Shown: piece after piece, positions 22,901-35,125 of the stretch | Layout of the letters: each line of letters starts with the position of its first letter | How positions within the stretch are numbered: the first letter of the stretch is position 1 | DNA from: Erodium maritimum | Taxonomy: Eukaryota > Streptophyta > Magnoliopsida > Geraniales > Geraniaceae | Reading direction: 5' to 3' | Assembly: GCA_963921825.1 (NCBI GenBank) | Contig: OY997594.1 | Span: 64,713,675 to 64,777,674, forward strand | DNA length: 64,000 nt | Translations under genes and position numbers: made by a program | The notes under the pieces: generated by a model | Told to the model about the DNA's origin: nothing | Databases searched by the model: none | Seen by the model: only the letters and a program-made list of their open reading frames with translations

Positions 22901-25145
22901 GTACTTACCATCACTTACCGACCCCACGTTCAACATGGTAACCCCACCGGCGTAACCGGTATCAAATCCCCAACCGTCCCACAGTTCAACATATCAATTA
23001 ACAGGAAATAACCACACATGTCATCAGCATGCATCACTAGTTCAATCCTATTCGTTTTCATGTTTGTTATATAATATCCGTTCAAACAACACAAGCACAC
23101 TAGCAGAAGCACTTAGCAAATAATCCTACGGGCACGTCATGGCCCGAAACTACCAGCACAGCAATTCCCAAGACAGAAAACGTAAATGTTCTCAGTTCAT
23201 ACGTCTACGTTAATTGTTCGCATCCTACAAGCCAAACTACGATCTTTCCAATTTTATTATTATTACCTAGCATGCATACTAGTAACTTTCCGTAATTAAA
23301 CCGGTATTCGCTACTTTCCCTACCTCAAGACGATACCACAGCAGCGTCTCCTAGCTGCTGACGACCGGGCCAACACCGTCTTCTAAGGCGAAGTCCGCGT
23401 CTTGGTTTAACTCCGGTCTCCCCTTCGATCGAAGCCGGACTCTACTTTACAATGAAAGCTACAATTAAAACCGGTTCCAACGTTAAATTAACAGTTATGA
23501 CGATTTCCATTTAAGTTCAATCTTTTAAATTCGAGCGGGCTAAAAGCAGGATTACGAAGAATCGGGTTCGAGCTATCGAGTCCCGAGCCCAAAACCCGGT
23601 GCACGTTTCCCGAGGCACGAGTTTCGGGGCACGGATCCCGAGGTGTCCGATTCAGTCCCGTTCTAAGTCAGTTTTACCGTCCAGTTTAAAACGTCACGTT
23701 TAAACGCTTGGGTAGCCCCAGTCCGTTCACCAGTTTAAGGTCCGGTTTACAATTAAATTTCTTTACTTTAATTTTGTTTCAACAGTTCTTGTTACACGAA
23801 CAAACAGATCAAGAAAAAATGAATCTGTTTCAAAACGTCCAGAAAAGTCTAGAACCACAAACCTCGGAAAGGAAAACAAACGGGAAGAAGAACATCGAGA
23901 TGAGAGAAGAGGGCTCGAACGAACTCCGGCCGGCCAACGGCGGCGCTGCTGCCGGCCGAGGCTCCACGGGTCGTGAACTCACCGTGGGGAAAACGAGACG
24001 GCGACGGGCATGTGTGGCGGTGAGCGTGGTGGAGCGTGGTGGGAAGCTCGCCTCAGATCCGGACGATTACGTCCCAGATCCGTCGAGCTCGTCGGCGAGG
24101 AGCTCGAGACGAGGGCTCGACAGCGGCTCGACTGGACGGGGAAGAGAGAGAAGGCGGTGGCGAACTGAGGAGGGAGGAGGAAGGAGATGGAGGTCAGGAT
24201 AACGCCGGTAGACGAGCGGGTGGAGACTCGGGGCGAGGATAAGGTGCCGGAGACTGACCGGGGAGGGGAGAGGTCGAGAGAGCTCGGGGACGAAGTCGTG
24301 TTCCAGGCGTGCTTGGTTCCGTTGGAACGGGAAGAGTGGGCGGCGCTGGCGATCTCGAGCGGAGAGGGAGAACGGCGAGGGGGGAGTGTTGGACGGAGAT
24401 GGTGGTGTGGGGCGGCGGCGGTCTGAGGTGAGAGGAGGAGAAGGTCGGGAGGATGGATCGAGAGAGAGGCCTGACTGCGAAGAAGGGGGAAGATGCAGCT
24501 TTAGGGTTCAGAACCCTAAGGTTCTGCTTATAACCGCGGGCCGGTAGGGAAATTGGGCCGTAAACGGGCCTGGTTCTCTCAGCCCAAATACCAGCTTAGC
24601 CGGTTCAGGCCTGACCAGGCTTGGGTTGCTGATCGGGTCTGACCCGACCCGGTCCGACCCTTTGATTATTATTTTTTATTATTATTTTTTACTTCTTTTT
24701 AAAACGCCCTCGAACCAATTTTTCGATCCGCTTTCCAAGTACAACGCCTTAAGTCGATAAAAACAAAGTACTTTAATTCTTTTAAACCAGGACGGGCTTT
24801 ATAGATAGTCCCCTCTAAGGCCCCAATGGAGGGGATAAAATCAGATTTCCACAAAGAGTTCAAACCACATGAGGCCAGAAAATGATGATGACACAGAACC
24901 AATTTTGTTTCTTGCGGCAATATAAAATTGATAGTTTGCTTAGAGCACACGTTTCTCAGCATTTTAATTTTTTCTTTGAGGATGCACCTCTCACATTCAA
25001 TGAGAAGATTATCATAGGCTAAAGACTGAGAAATAAAGTTGGAGTCCAGAGCATCCAATCCCTCCCCTAGATCATCCTCGAAATCCTCAAACTCATCTTT
25101 AGATTCAGCCTCCAGTGACACTCTATGTTGTATTTCTTCATTCAA
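19848..25145 (-). pseudogene. LINE ORF2 (endonuclease and reverse transcriptase), broken
   Basis: Reading leftwards: 25145-24809 carries the start of an apurinic-type endonuclease with its QETK motif. After the LTR insertion (21717-24803) it continues from 21716 with a DFND segment and the SDHKPLLL motif, then the reverse transcriptase (20941-19848). Blocks visible: LIPK...DYRPISL, FKADFEKAYD, RGLRQGCSLSPLLF, an FxDD-type box present as Q-F-P-D-D-T with a frameshift just after it, and the KITIIKSSLSSLP...KRFLWN thumb-like region. Several stops and frame breaks make it non-functional. The 3' end of the ORF is replaced by the palindrome. The short frame 25365-25138 just upstream may be part of the same element. 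Confidence 0.85.
21717..24803. mobile_element. Solo-LTR-like element, 3.09 kb, family TGTCACGCCCC
   Basis: Begins TGTCACGCCCCAAATCCGG and ends GGGCTTTATA. It is flanked by the 5-bp duplication GATAG (21712-21716, 24804-24808) and interrupts the LINE endonuclease frame exactly. Two relatives with the same start and similar ends are at 48986-52240 and 54811-58041. A lone LTR of a large Ty3-type element is the simplest reading; no gag/pol is inside. It holds a repeat cluster of ACGACCCGTAGGCCCAAC and CCCGTCGGCTCCGACC at about 22440-22740, and a GC-rich stretch 23900-24500 with long but probably meaningless open frames. Confidence 0.82.
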
Positions 25146-26568
25146 GTTTTCTATGTATAATGGGGATTTGATTCAGTAAGTCTTCCACTGGTAACGGTTT
25201 GAGTATGTGTGTGATAGATTGTGTATTGTTTATATTGAATAAATCTCGTGTCTGATTGAATTTAAGATTCAAGAAATTGAATAGCCAAAGAACGTTATAT
25301 TTAGGAAAAGATGGCGCTGATATCTTTTTGTCAAACGATTTCTTACATTGAATTGGTATACACAACCAAAATATTGACGGTGGTTATAGGATGCGGGAAG
25401 ACTAGACATATATACATAGAATAGACCAATGGTTTGAGATTACATGGATCATCCGCTTATATCGGATCCGGTGTTCTCAACTATACAATCAGTCTTATTA
25501 GTTGATGCAATTTGAAAGTACGTAGTGGAGGTTATAAATCATATCACAGTGTCTTGTAGCCGGGGACATCTTCGCTTATTGACCAAAGCAGTGTCTGATA
25601 CCATACCAATTTTAATCAAAATGGATCATAAAAACCGGGATGGACTTCCATAAATAAAAAGATTTGACTTTATTAAGTCAATGTAACCCTAACATTTATA
25701 AGTAGTACTTAATTTTTACTTCTGGTTGATACAAACATAATACACCTGAACAATAAGTTGAACTTAAAATTCGATGGTGGCGGCTAATAACACAAGTTAT
25801 CCGTAAGGTCAATTCGGAGGCTAGGAGCATCTCTTTCGAAACAAAACCCTACCCCAATATTCTTTGTGTCGTAGGCGGTGGCTTTGGTAATGGGAGTCAC
25901 CGTTGATCCTTACTCCCCTCTTATACTCCTCTTTTTGTCCCTCTGTTACTTTCCCCCCGCATCTACTTCTTTCAGATCTAGCCTTCTAGGAAGTTGAATA
26001 GTATGGATATTGAGTTGGCTGTCTCCGCATTCCTGTTTAGAATTTCCCTTTGTATATTTCTTTGTTGGTGTGCTTATTTTCTCCATTACTGAGCTCCGGT
26101 ATTGATCGGAAGGTGGACCTTTTTTGGGAAAAGAAAGTTGTGTTTGTCTTGAGTGGGCTCAAGTTCTATCGCATGTGTCGTACTTCTTTGTTGTCTGTCG
26201 GTTGGGGTCTAGTTTTGTGGTGCTGGCTACCGATCTCATGGCTTGGAGTTCCTTTAGGATTGGTGCGTGCTAGACGGTTTTCTGAAAGTCAATGGTGCTT
26301 AACTACGATGGCGAGTAGCTATGTCTGTTGTCTGAACTCTATAATGTATCAACGCATTTTGGTAATCTGGGCTATGGCCCTTGTTTAGTTTGACTGGCTC
26401 AGATGGTATAGGTTATTTGTTTGGTGTTTTATACGGAATGCATTGCAATTGTTAGGCCTAATGTTTATTGGGTGTTCTTTTTGGCGTTTTTACTCATGTT
26501 GTATTAAGGAATATCGTGGTTACCCTCGAGTCCTCTTTCGGTCTCGAAAGCTGAGTTTTTAACACAAC
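25146..26568. other. Unassigned DNA right of the LINE
   Basis: From 25366 on, AT-rich sequence passes into a GT-rich stretch (about 26000-26540). The open frame 26050-26388 has many aromatic and hydrophobic residues but no domain I know. The GT-rich part resembles LINE 3' untranslated sequence in texture only. No tail or duplication was found. Confidence 0.3.
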
Positions 26569-28120
26569 TTGTCACAAACTAGTAGTACATGTTCAATCAA
26601 GGCCAGCCTCACCACAACCAAAACTGTTCCTTTAGGGTTCCACACCTTCTCCTGTCGCCTACATCCCATGTCGTCCCTCTACAGGTCAACGACGGCGACA
26701 ACCTTCTCTATGAACTCCCGTTTGCCCCCGAAATCTCCTTGCCTTGTTTCTGACCAGCGTCATACTCGTGTCTCCCGCCATATCAAGTCGCGTTGGCCGC
26801 CCTATTATCACCATCATTACCGCACCGATCACTACTCAGGTGCTACTCTATCCTACCGGGGTCATGCTGCCTGCCCCAACGTGAGGCTTTATAAAGCTAG
26901 TTCGGGCGATGAAAACGAGACATCACCCATCGCTCTATCCCCGAGCATCTCCACCCACAGTGGTTCCCCCTCCTCAGCCCTTCCGGTATCCACCATGTTT
27001 GAACTCACCTCCCTTCATCTTGTACCCGACGCGTTTGTACCCATAGAGGTTGTGCCCAGATCCCTTTCTCACTCACTACCCTACTTGGAACCCCCGTCAT
27101 CAGAAAGGTCAACCTTAACCTGGCTCTTCTCCCACCCAATCTCCGCCCACCATCACCACTACCTGCCTTTCCTCCCATTCTACCACTACTGATCAAGACC
27201 ACCTCCATCATAGCTATGTCAGATGCATGTTAGCGGTTCCCCAGTGATCCCCATAGCCATCACACACGAGTAGAACCACTCGGGAGTCGCAAAGGTCCTC
27301 TGATCCTGATGGAACTCTCGTCCCTGAATAGGTGCTATGTATCCCCCTCCACTAGTGAGCTGCTCACCCAAAATCTTCGTCGGCGCAACTGCACATGGAT
27401 TGACCTACCCTTTTTCAGAGAAGAGGAAGCACCAGATCATCACTCTTGGCCCTTGGCATCCTGGCGATGGATCATTCAATGGGGAACTTGGCCTAACACC
27501 CGTATACGATCCATCAGCCGGCTTCTAAAGACCAAAGAGGACTAGTGAAGACTTCCCAGCTACTCTCATGGTCGTTCAAAGTTTAGCTCTCAGTCTCGAT
27601 GGGATGAAGGACAAGGCCCACAATCCAATATATCATTCTTAAGTATGCCTATACTCGGTGTGCCTCCTATCAGCACGTCTAGGGTGTTGGTAACACGTGT
27701 GCCTCTACTCGGTACCATGAACTCATACTTTGAAGGTCACATGACCAAATGAGACAACCGTGACACAAGATTTCCTACCTAACCAGGAGAATATCCTTGT
27801 CTATTCCAGGCACCTGTACGTGCCAAGGGCTAGGGCATCGACTCACCCGGGCATATCCCAAACGAGGACTTCAGAGCATATTCGCCAAAGTCAATGAATG
27901 GGTCAACTAACATCGAGACATATATGAGGATGCATGCGTCGCTCTGCCACCATCGGTGCAAGCCCGATGACCTCTTCCCCCCCCCCCCCCCCCCCCCCCG
28001 TTGTTTGGAATTCTTCCTAACTGCCCGTTATCCCCTCAAACATCCCAGATCACTTATTATGGGCAGTTTCAGGTCAAGTCAGATAATGAGATCTATGTGC
28101 TACAACTGAGTAGCCACCCG
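26569..28120. other. GC-rich, serine/proline-coding unassigned block with a 23-base C run
   Basis: An open frame at 26569-27192 (+, 207 residues) is rich in Ser, Pro, His and Thr with no recognised domain. Composition resembles the LINE-type ORF1 leaders in this window, but the diagnostic repeat motif was not found. A run of 23 C bases (27977-27999) lies near the end and creates a spurious short frame. Confidence 0.3.
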
Positions 28121-28804
28121 ATTCGAGGTGATCCACTGATATAATACCTCTGGATTAGCCGGGTATATTATTATAGGGTTAGCGTCTGGTACACACATGT
28201 CACTCGAGAAACGAAAAACCCAAAGTGCTGGCGAGCGCATCGTGAGAAAAAATTGAACGTGATATTAGCGTTTTTGTATAGGTAACCATCAGCGAAGAAA
28301 GGGGAGAAAAATTAGCAGAATTTTTAAACTTGCGCATGAGAGCGAGTGAGACGCGTTAACTTGTGAGTGGAAGCGATGAGAGTAACGCATGATATACAGA
28401 GTTTTTTTCCTTTTATATATAATATTGATTATTTTAAAACTACATCTACACCTCTAAATTTTAATTGTAGCCAAAAAAATTTATTAGATAAGGCTTTTAA
28501 AAATAAATGACTAACAATTATATTAGGATATAGCAGACCGGAGATATAGATATCACCCGTATGCCAAATTTTGGAAGTTAAAGGGATCAGTCACATATAT
28601 GTGCCTCTACAATCCCCATTTTTCTCGTTTTGTGTAGTTGTTGAAATATGTATCCCATATTAAAATTATATGGATAGATTGACCATTAGATAAGGATATT
28701 AGTGTCTCCACCCATCAGGTTGAGATTTTGGGTTGAATTGTGTTTTACGATTATATCATAGTTGATTCGATATGGCTCGTTTGTCACCTCCACCATGTGT
28801 TCTC
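28121..28804. other. AT-rich flank containing an LTR-like repeat copy
   Basis: No gene. The part from about 28644 to 28745 (phrases ATATGGATAGATTGACCA and TGTCTCCACCCATCAGGTTG) resembles 33389-33500 on the far side of the LTR element (GTATGGACGAATTGACCA, TGTCTCCACCCGTCAGATCG). The two could be terminal repeats of a small older element that was split by the 28805-33342 insertion. Confidence 0.35.
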
Positions 28805-29315
28805 TGTAGGGAATATATGTAAGTATATTGACGATAAACAAATTCAAATAAACAAATTAAAATAATAGAATAACCTTTACCGATCAGCTAGCTTACTGAT
28901 TACGGAATAGAAAATTCGGGTTTAGTCGAGTCCAGGTACTCCTGTCTCCTTAAGACACTTGACTGCCCCGTATGGGCAACGGTCTCCCAAGATACAACGA
29001 CTAACGTCAGCGAACTCAACTCCGTGTAGAGAAATCACCAGGCTAAGGAAGAATGAAAAACGATATGTGAAGTGTTTGGAGTGTATTTGTGATGTGTTTG
29101 AAGTGTGTAGAATATGATTTAGGAAGTTGGTATTTATAGGCTCTCTAATAGGGATAGAAAGGTAATTTTATGGGGTAGCTAATACCATAAAAGCCTTTCA
29201 TTAAGAGGTCATGGCCAACCAACTAATGAATCATATTTAAAACCATAAAATCAATTTAATATCAAAAATCACATTTAAACCCATAAAATCACATTTTGAC
29301 CACATTTTTCCAACA
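28805..29315 (-). repeat. 3' LTR of the second non-coding element
   Basis: 511-base terminal repeat paired with 32823-33342; bounded by TGTAGGG on the left and CCAACA on the right. Confidence 0.85.
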
Positions 29316-30376
29316 ATCCCCCACAAAAATGTGATGGGAACGGAAAAGGAACGAGGGAGCGGTGATTTCTAAAAGTCGATACCTGCATAGGATAGGTAGA
29401 TGTTCATCATTGAACCTTCCCTTGTGAAAGTATATTTACTCTACTGACTGACTAGTAGATGCGATGTCCTTGAACTATTCTGTCGTTTGTGCAGATGATG
29501 ATATACCCCACACAGATACCAACAAACACGGTTTGGTTCTCATTGGTGTGCCCATTATGGTCATGGACACTGCCTGGTTCTGTAAGAGTTTAAAATGACT
29601 AGCCCTATTAGTCACCCTTGAAGCGACCCCACTTCCTCTTACATAGGTGATTCACTTTGCTCAATGCTCTTGATGCAAGGAATCATTAAAAGCCATGCTT
29701 ATCCTTCACACGTCACTTATTTGCATCATAGGAATGGACTCAGGGTTGGACCCCCACAGTGACCGTACACGGGTTATGCAATTAGGTTGTCCCATTGAAC
29801 TTAGATCTTGGGATCTCCAGTCAACTAGGATGGGTTTTCCTTCACATAACGCCTTTAAATGAGCTTTAGTCACATTCCCTTGGATGTCTTTTTCTCAACT
29901 AGATCTCAATGTAACATTTAGTTACTTAGTTGATCGGAAATATTCCATGTAGTGGGACCAACCCCCACATTTACAAGTAATTATACAAAAAAAATGTCTT
30001 TTTTTCCTTTTTATAATTATCCAAAATTGAAATCATTCAACTTGGTCAAAGTACAAATTAGCTTGATTTGAGAATCCAAATTTAATCGTTCTAACGTGTT
30101 TCACAATGAAAACAGAAATTGATTAATTGGTCACCGATCAAACTAATCTTGTCAATAATAAATCGATACGTTCGATCTGACTTGTATCACAGAATTCGAA
30201 TCGATTAGTTAAGTTAAATCGTTCGTACATTGAAAGTCGAAAATAATCATTTTCTCTTTTCAAGTTCGTATAGTTTTATTCCAATTAAGACTAAATTGAA
30301 CATATTCAATTTGTCATTTTTAATCGGATAACTTCTAGTTGTTGAAAACACGTTTGATTTTCATCTATTCGTACGT

Positions 30377-31420
30377 GTTCTACGTTTTAGAACCGAATCA
30401 GATGTACTTTACGGATTTTACCGTCTTGACATGTTTTCCAAGAAAACGATTGATCGCTTTTAGAAAATGAACCTTTCCCCTTCTTTTTTTTTCACGATCC
30501 GTTGTGAAAAATACGTTTTTGGAAAGTAGGAAATCGTTTTGGAATTAATTCCATCTTGTATCCTTCTTATAATTTCGGGAAAGTAAGAAACCGTTTAGGA
30601 AATATTCCACTTTGTTTCCTTTTTGAATTTAGAGAAAACCGTTTAAGAATTTTATTCCAAATTCATTTCTCTCGTTTTTGAATTTCGTATGAATTCAAAC
30701 TTTGTTCAAGAATACGTAATTTCCTTGGAAATTAATTTTGAAACAAACGTTAATTTCCCTTAAATGGAAATATATTTTCTTTTCTTTTATTTTCCACCAT
30801 TCGTTGTGGAAAAATACGTTTTTTTTTCGAAGTAGAAAACCGTTTAGGAAAATATTTTCAATTTGTTTTCTTCTTGAAAAATTAAGAAACGCGTTTAGGA
30901 ATTGAATTCCAAGTTTGTTTATTTTGGGAAAACATTTAGGATCTAAAATTCCAAGTTTATTTCCCTCGATCATGAATTCTGTATGAATTCAAAATTTGTT
31001 CGAGAATATAATTTCCTCAGAAATTATTCTTGAAGTAAAGATTTTTTTTTCAAATTAGAAAACCGTTTAGAAAAATTATTTCCAATTTGTTTTCTTTTTG
31101 AAAAATTGAGAAACACGTTTAGGAATTGAATTCCAAGTTTGCTTCTTTTGGGGAAAAAGTTTAGGAATTAAAATTCCAAGTTTATTTCCCTTAACCATGA
31201 ATTCCGTATGAATTCAAAAATGTGTTCATACGTGTTCTACGTTTAGAACTGAACCACAATAGTTGATCATCTCCACGTGTTTCTAAGAAACAAAATCGAT
31301 CAACAAGAAACCGTTTAGGAACTAATTCCAATTTGTTTCTTGAATCAAGGGAAAACCGTTTAGGAATAATCCAAGTTTCTTTCCCTTGTCTTGAATTCCG
31401 TATGAATTCAAAATCCTACA
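30377..31420. repeat. Array of two-tier hairpins with a CGTTTAGG core
   Basis: At least nine tandemly arranged units share a plan read on the plus strand: an outer arm of GAAAC or GGGAAA type, the constant CGTTTAGG (or close), an inner stem GGAA...TTCC, a short AATTT or AAGTTT, and the complementary outer arm GTTTC or TTTCCC. Examples: 30587-30618, 30632-30674, 30833-30873, 30884-30921, 30927-30965, 31060-31099 and 31306-31341. Interleaved simple hairpins include GTTCTA/TAGAAC (30377-30393) and GAATTC/GAATTC around TGTAT or CGTAT. Arms change together between units. Confidence 0.75.
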
Positions 31421-32822
31421 AGAATTATTTTTATTCCCGTTTGGAAAGAAAATATTCTTGAAGCAACGTTGATTTTCTATAGAAGAAAAATCATTTTTTT
31501 TATTTCTGTCCAAACCGGATCTGATCTGACCCACAATAGAGCCTGATCCAAGCCCAGACCCACACCACAGCCTGAACCGGTCCGCGACCCATGCCAACAC
31601 ATTCGACCCGCGCGCGACCCGGACCCGCAGAACTGAACCGCGCGTTTCCTTTTTTTTCATGCGCGTTGAATTCTAAAACCATGGGCCTCTCTTATTTTCT
31701 GTTTTCTTGGGCCTGCACAATGGAAATAACAGCCCAAAAAAAACACAAAACCCTTTTGCTACTTTCATTCGTGTAGCAGCCGCGTAACAGAGTGGGAATG
31801 GAGTCTCCTTCAACCTCCAGATGCGAAACTCAGCGTGTTGACCTGAAAGAAAAAAAAACGTTCCGACTTTGAAACAAAAAAAAACGGTAGTATTCAACCT
31901 TCGTTTCCGCTTTTTTTTCTTTTTTTTTCTTTCAACCTCTAGCGGAACGTTTCAGATTCAACCTGTAACGTTGATACACCAACAACAAAGAGGAAATCGA
32001 GTTCAACCTGTAGAAGATCAAAAGGAGAAAACACAATCGTGCTCCAAATACGATGTCGAGTTTGATTCAGAATCCAACACACGTAAGAATCCAAAACTCG
32101 ATTCAAACTTTTTGCTTTGATTCTCGGTTCGAAAAAAAAATGAACTGATGCTCTTCTAAATCAGATTTGAAGTTTTTTTTTTCTTTCTGAAAAAAACCAG
32201 ATTCGAACCAAACGATTTTTTTTTCTTTTTAAAAATAAATTCCCCTTGTTCTTCAAAATTGCACCTGAATCCGAGAACCCAAAAGAATTAAAACCTCTCG
32301 GCTGTCAAAACAGATCCTTGAAAAGGACCCCAAATTTTTTTTTTTTTTTTTCAACTCGAATAGATTCGAGAAAATAAAAGTTTCCAGAATCAATTTTAGA
32401 AAAGGATTTTTTTTTTCTCTCTCTGTTTTTCACTCAAACAGATCTGAAGAAAAAAAAAGTTCTTGAATCAAAATTTTTTTTTCTTCCGAGCACATCAAAC
32501 CTGCCACAACAAAATATTAGAAACAGATAAACTGTTATCCTTTGTTTTCTGTTCAGGTACTCCATTCAGAAGTCGAAGAACATTCAAACTAGGCTTTATA
32601 AATTGTAGTTACGGTTCATATGTTGATACACCTTGTAGAATGCTCTGTATCCAATTTGTACCGAGCGAATTTGTATTGTTCCTGCGAAGTCTTAAAAGGA
32701 ACACATTAGAATAGACTACAGATTATATAAAGTTATTTTTTTTCTGTACGAAGAACCTGTTCTTCATCAGATTAGACTTTGAACCTGTTCATAGTCGATA
32801 TACTCCTCAAGTGTCTTAAGAT

Positions 32823-33342
32823 TGTAGGGAATATAGGTTAGTATATTGACGATAAACAAATTCAAATAAACAAATTATCAAATTAAAATAATAGAATAAC
32901 CTTTACCGATCAGCTAGCTTACTGATTATGGAATAGGAAATTTGGGTTTAGTCTAGTCCAGGTACTCCTGTCTCCTTAAGACACTTGAATGCCCCGTATG
33001 GGCAGCGGTCTCCCAAGATACAACGACTAACGTCAGCGAACTCAACTCCGTGTAGAGAAATCACCAAGACTAAGGAAGAATGAAAAACGATATGTGAAGT
33101 GTTTGGAGTGTATTTGTGATGTGTTTGAAGTGTGTAGAATATGATTTAGGAAGTTGGTATTTATAGGCTCTCTAATAGGGATAGAAAGGTAATTTTATGG
33201 GGTAGCTAATCCCATAAAAGCCTTTAATTAAGAGGTCATGGCCAACCAACTAATAAATCATATTTAAAACCATAAAATCAATTTAATATCATAAATCACA
33301 TTTAAACCCATAAAATCACATTTTGACCACATTTTTCCAACA
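32823..33342 (-). repeat. 5' LTR of the second non-coding element
   Basis: 520-base terminal repeat; contains an extra 9 bases (near 32876) relative to the left copy. Confidence 0.85.
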
Positions 33343-33780
33343 TTTCTGGTCCATATACAAATTTCCAGTCCTACACGTGAGAGGGAGTGTTAAAGTGTGT
33401 GTCTCACATAAAAATTGTATGGACGAATTGACCACGCGAAAAATATATCGTTGTCTCCACCCGTCAGATCGAATTTTTGGGTTGGATTGGACTTCAACGG
33501 TTGTTTCAGAAGGTTTTTATATTAAAGATTAATTAGTGGATGTGGTCCGGATGAATATTTGCCTATTAACCGGAAACCGCGTATCAAAGGTGACAACAGA
33601 GACACATATCAAGTAAGCATGATGTCTCCACATAAAGACCAAAACAAACTTTGATACCATATAAATTTTAGATTAAACGAATAATATATGCCGATATGGA
33701 TTTCACAAGTAAAAAATTAAGTTGTGTAATTCTATGACCCTAAAGAAAGCTCCTTGACAGTTACAAGTAATAATACTTTA
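33343..33780. other. Short AT-rich spacer
   Basis: Holds the right-hand copy of the LTR-like repeat (about 33389-33500). A purine tract GAGAGGGAG directly before TGTTAAAG (33389) is what a 3' LTR boundary would look like. The sequence ends with the target-site duplication of the next retroposon. Confidence 0.4.
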
Positions 33781-35037
33781 GTCAAGCTCAAAAAGTTAGA
33801 ACAGTGTATGGCGTCTAGGGTTTTGGCCAGGAGCGGTTGCGCGACCTCCCTGTTCCTCTCTCCCTTGCAGAAACATGCTTGGATCGGCGTACCGAGGAGC
33901 GGCTGTAGGTCCTTGTCCCTCTCTCCATTGCAGAGGCTTCACTTGACTACCCTTTCCATCCAGGTTCATTCGTCTGTTTCTGAATCTCAAAACAATGGTA
34001 GGGGATGCACAGCGGCACCGCTGCTACCATTATCCATGGTGAGTGGTCACCACACCACCACATCTACTCCCGCAGCCTTCCTTTCTTGTTTCTTTTTTGA
34101 AATTGAAACTAGGGCTTTGCGAATTCATGGAGGCGGGAGAACGGTGTTATACCATTGACTCCGACTGTCTCCATGCAACGAGCGGCGGCAGCACAGGAAC
34201 GAGGGCAGCAAGTCTATCCCCTCTATCTCCGACCTCTCAGTCTCGTATATACTCTCGATCCCTTGGATCTCCGACAGCGATGAGCAGTGATCTGCTGAAA
34301 CAAGGGGAGACGGAGTTCACTTTTTCGGCTATCAAAGAGTCAGAGCAGGTTCATCAGATACACGTGGACAGTGGAGCTGCAGACACAAGTGGAGACGGAG
34401 TTCACTCTTTCTGGTGGATCCGATCGGGTCGGGTACAGGTCTCGGGGCAGTTTATGGTTCGGCCCTAATCCAATGCTCGACGAACTCTCGCATATTTGCG
34501 GAGCGGGTGGGTGATACGGGATCGACGACATCCGATGGGGCATCATATGTAGCGGCGGGGGGCTTTAAGCACCCCCGCCTCCAGGAATGAGTGCCTGGGG
34601 GGTCCAGGGAGGGGTTGGTCGACTGTACCTTCTCCCTGGTAGTTTGGTGGCAATGGTTCTTCCAACAGTCGACCAGAAGCTCCCCTACCACTTCGGGGTT
34701 AGCAATCCCGCGTTCAGGAGCCCTACACCTATCATTTAAGGGAGGACGACGCATGCTGACTTATGGGGGAGATATCGGTCCACCACTGTTCAGTTTTAAC
34801 CTGGTCTGCTCGATCAGCGACTTATGGTTTGAGCATACTGTATCAGTATCCATGGATGCTACCGCAGTCACCCCCCCCCCCCCCGACCGCCTCTATGCAT
34901 ATGAGCACCATTTACTTCTCAGCATTTATGTCGTTTATTTGTCTCTGCTAGTGTATTGGTTTGTAAGGGGTTTCTCGTCAGACGAACACCTGTTTATTTT
35001 ACTTAATTAATAATATTACCAATCCGTTTCAAAAAAC
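33781..35037 (+). mobile_element. Short LINE-type retroposon A, no RT
   Basis: Bounded by a 12-bp duplication AATAATACTTTA (33769-33780, 35038-35049). It ends CCGTTTCAAAAAAC, the tail type shared with the neighbouring retroposons. Total 1.26 kb. Open frames (for example 33754-34158 and 34043-34468) are Ser/Pro-rich without a recognised domain, and no endonuclease or reverse transcriptase is present. A 14-base C run lies at 34871-34884. The insertion features indicate mobilisation by a LINE. Confidence 0.7.
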
Positions 35038-35125
35038 AATAATACTTTATTCTTATTTTCTGATCTATACGAAAATATTATATTTCAATACCATGTAATG
35101 CTCCATAATAAAAGATGTGTCGTCC

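Larger units (their letters stand above)
28805..33342 (-). mobile_element. Second non-coding LTR retrotransposon
   Basis: LTRs at 28805-29315 (511 bases) and 32823-33342 (520 bases), about 3 percent different plus one 9-base indel. Read on the minus strand they run TGTTGGAAAAATG...CCCTACA. A G-rich purine tract (minus strand GTGGGGGAT) abuts the left LTR, giving leftward orientation. I find no gag, protease, integrase or reverse transcriptase in 3.5 kb of AT-rich interior, so it depends on another element. The flanking duplication is imperfect (TTCTC left, TTTCT right), and the usual Met-tRNA binding site was not seen after the 5' LTR. Confidence 0.8.

Noticed and set aside
23708..24426. Overlapping GC-rich open frames within the first solo-LTR-like element
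   Set aside because: Long frames arise easily in this GC-rich part; no domain is seen and the region lies inside an LTR.
27894..28109. Short open frame with a polyproline stretch
   Set aside because: The prolines come only from the 23-base C run, and the flanks are not coding-like.
28805..33342. Perfect target-site duplication for the second non-coding LTR element
   Set aside because: The flanks read TTCTC and TTTCT, which do not match as direct 5-mers. Insertion is supported by the LTR pair and purine tract only.
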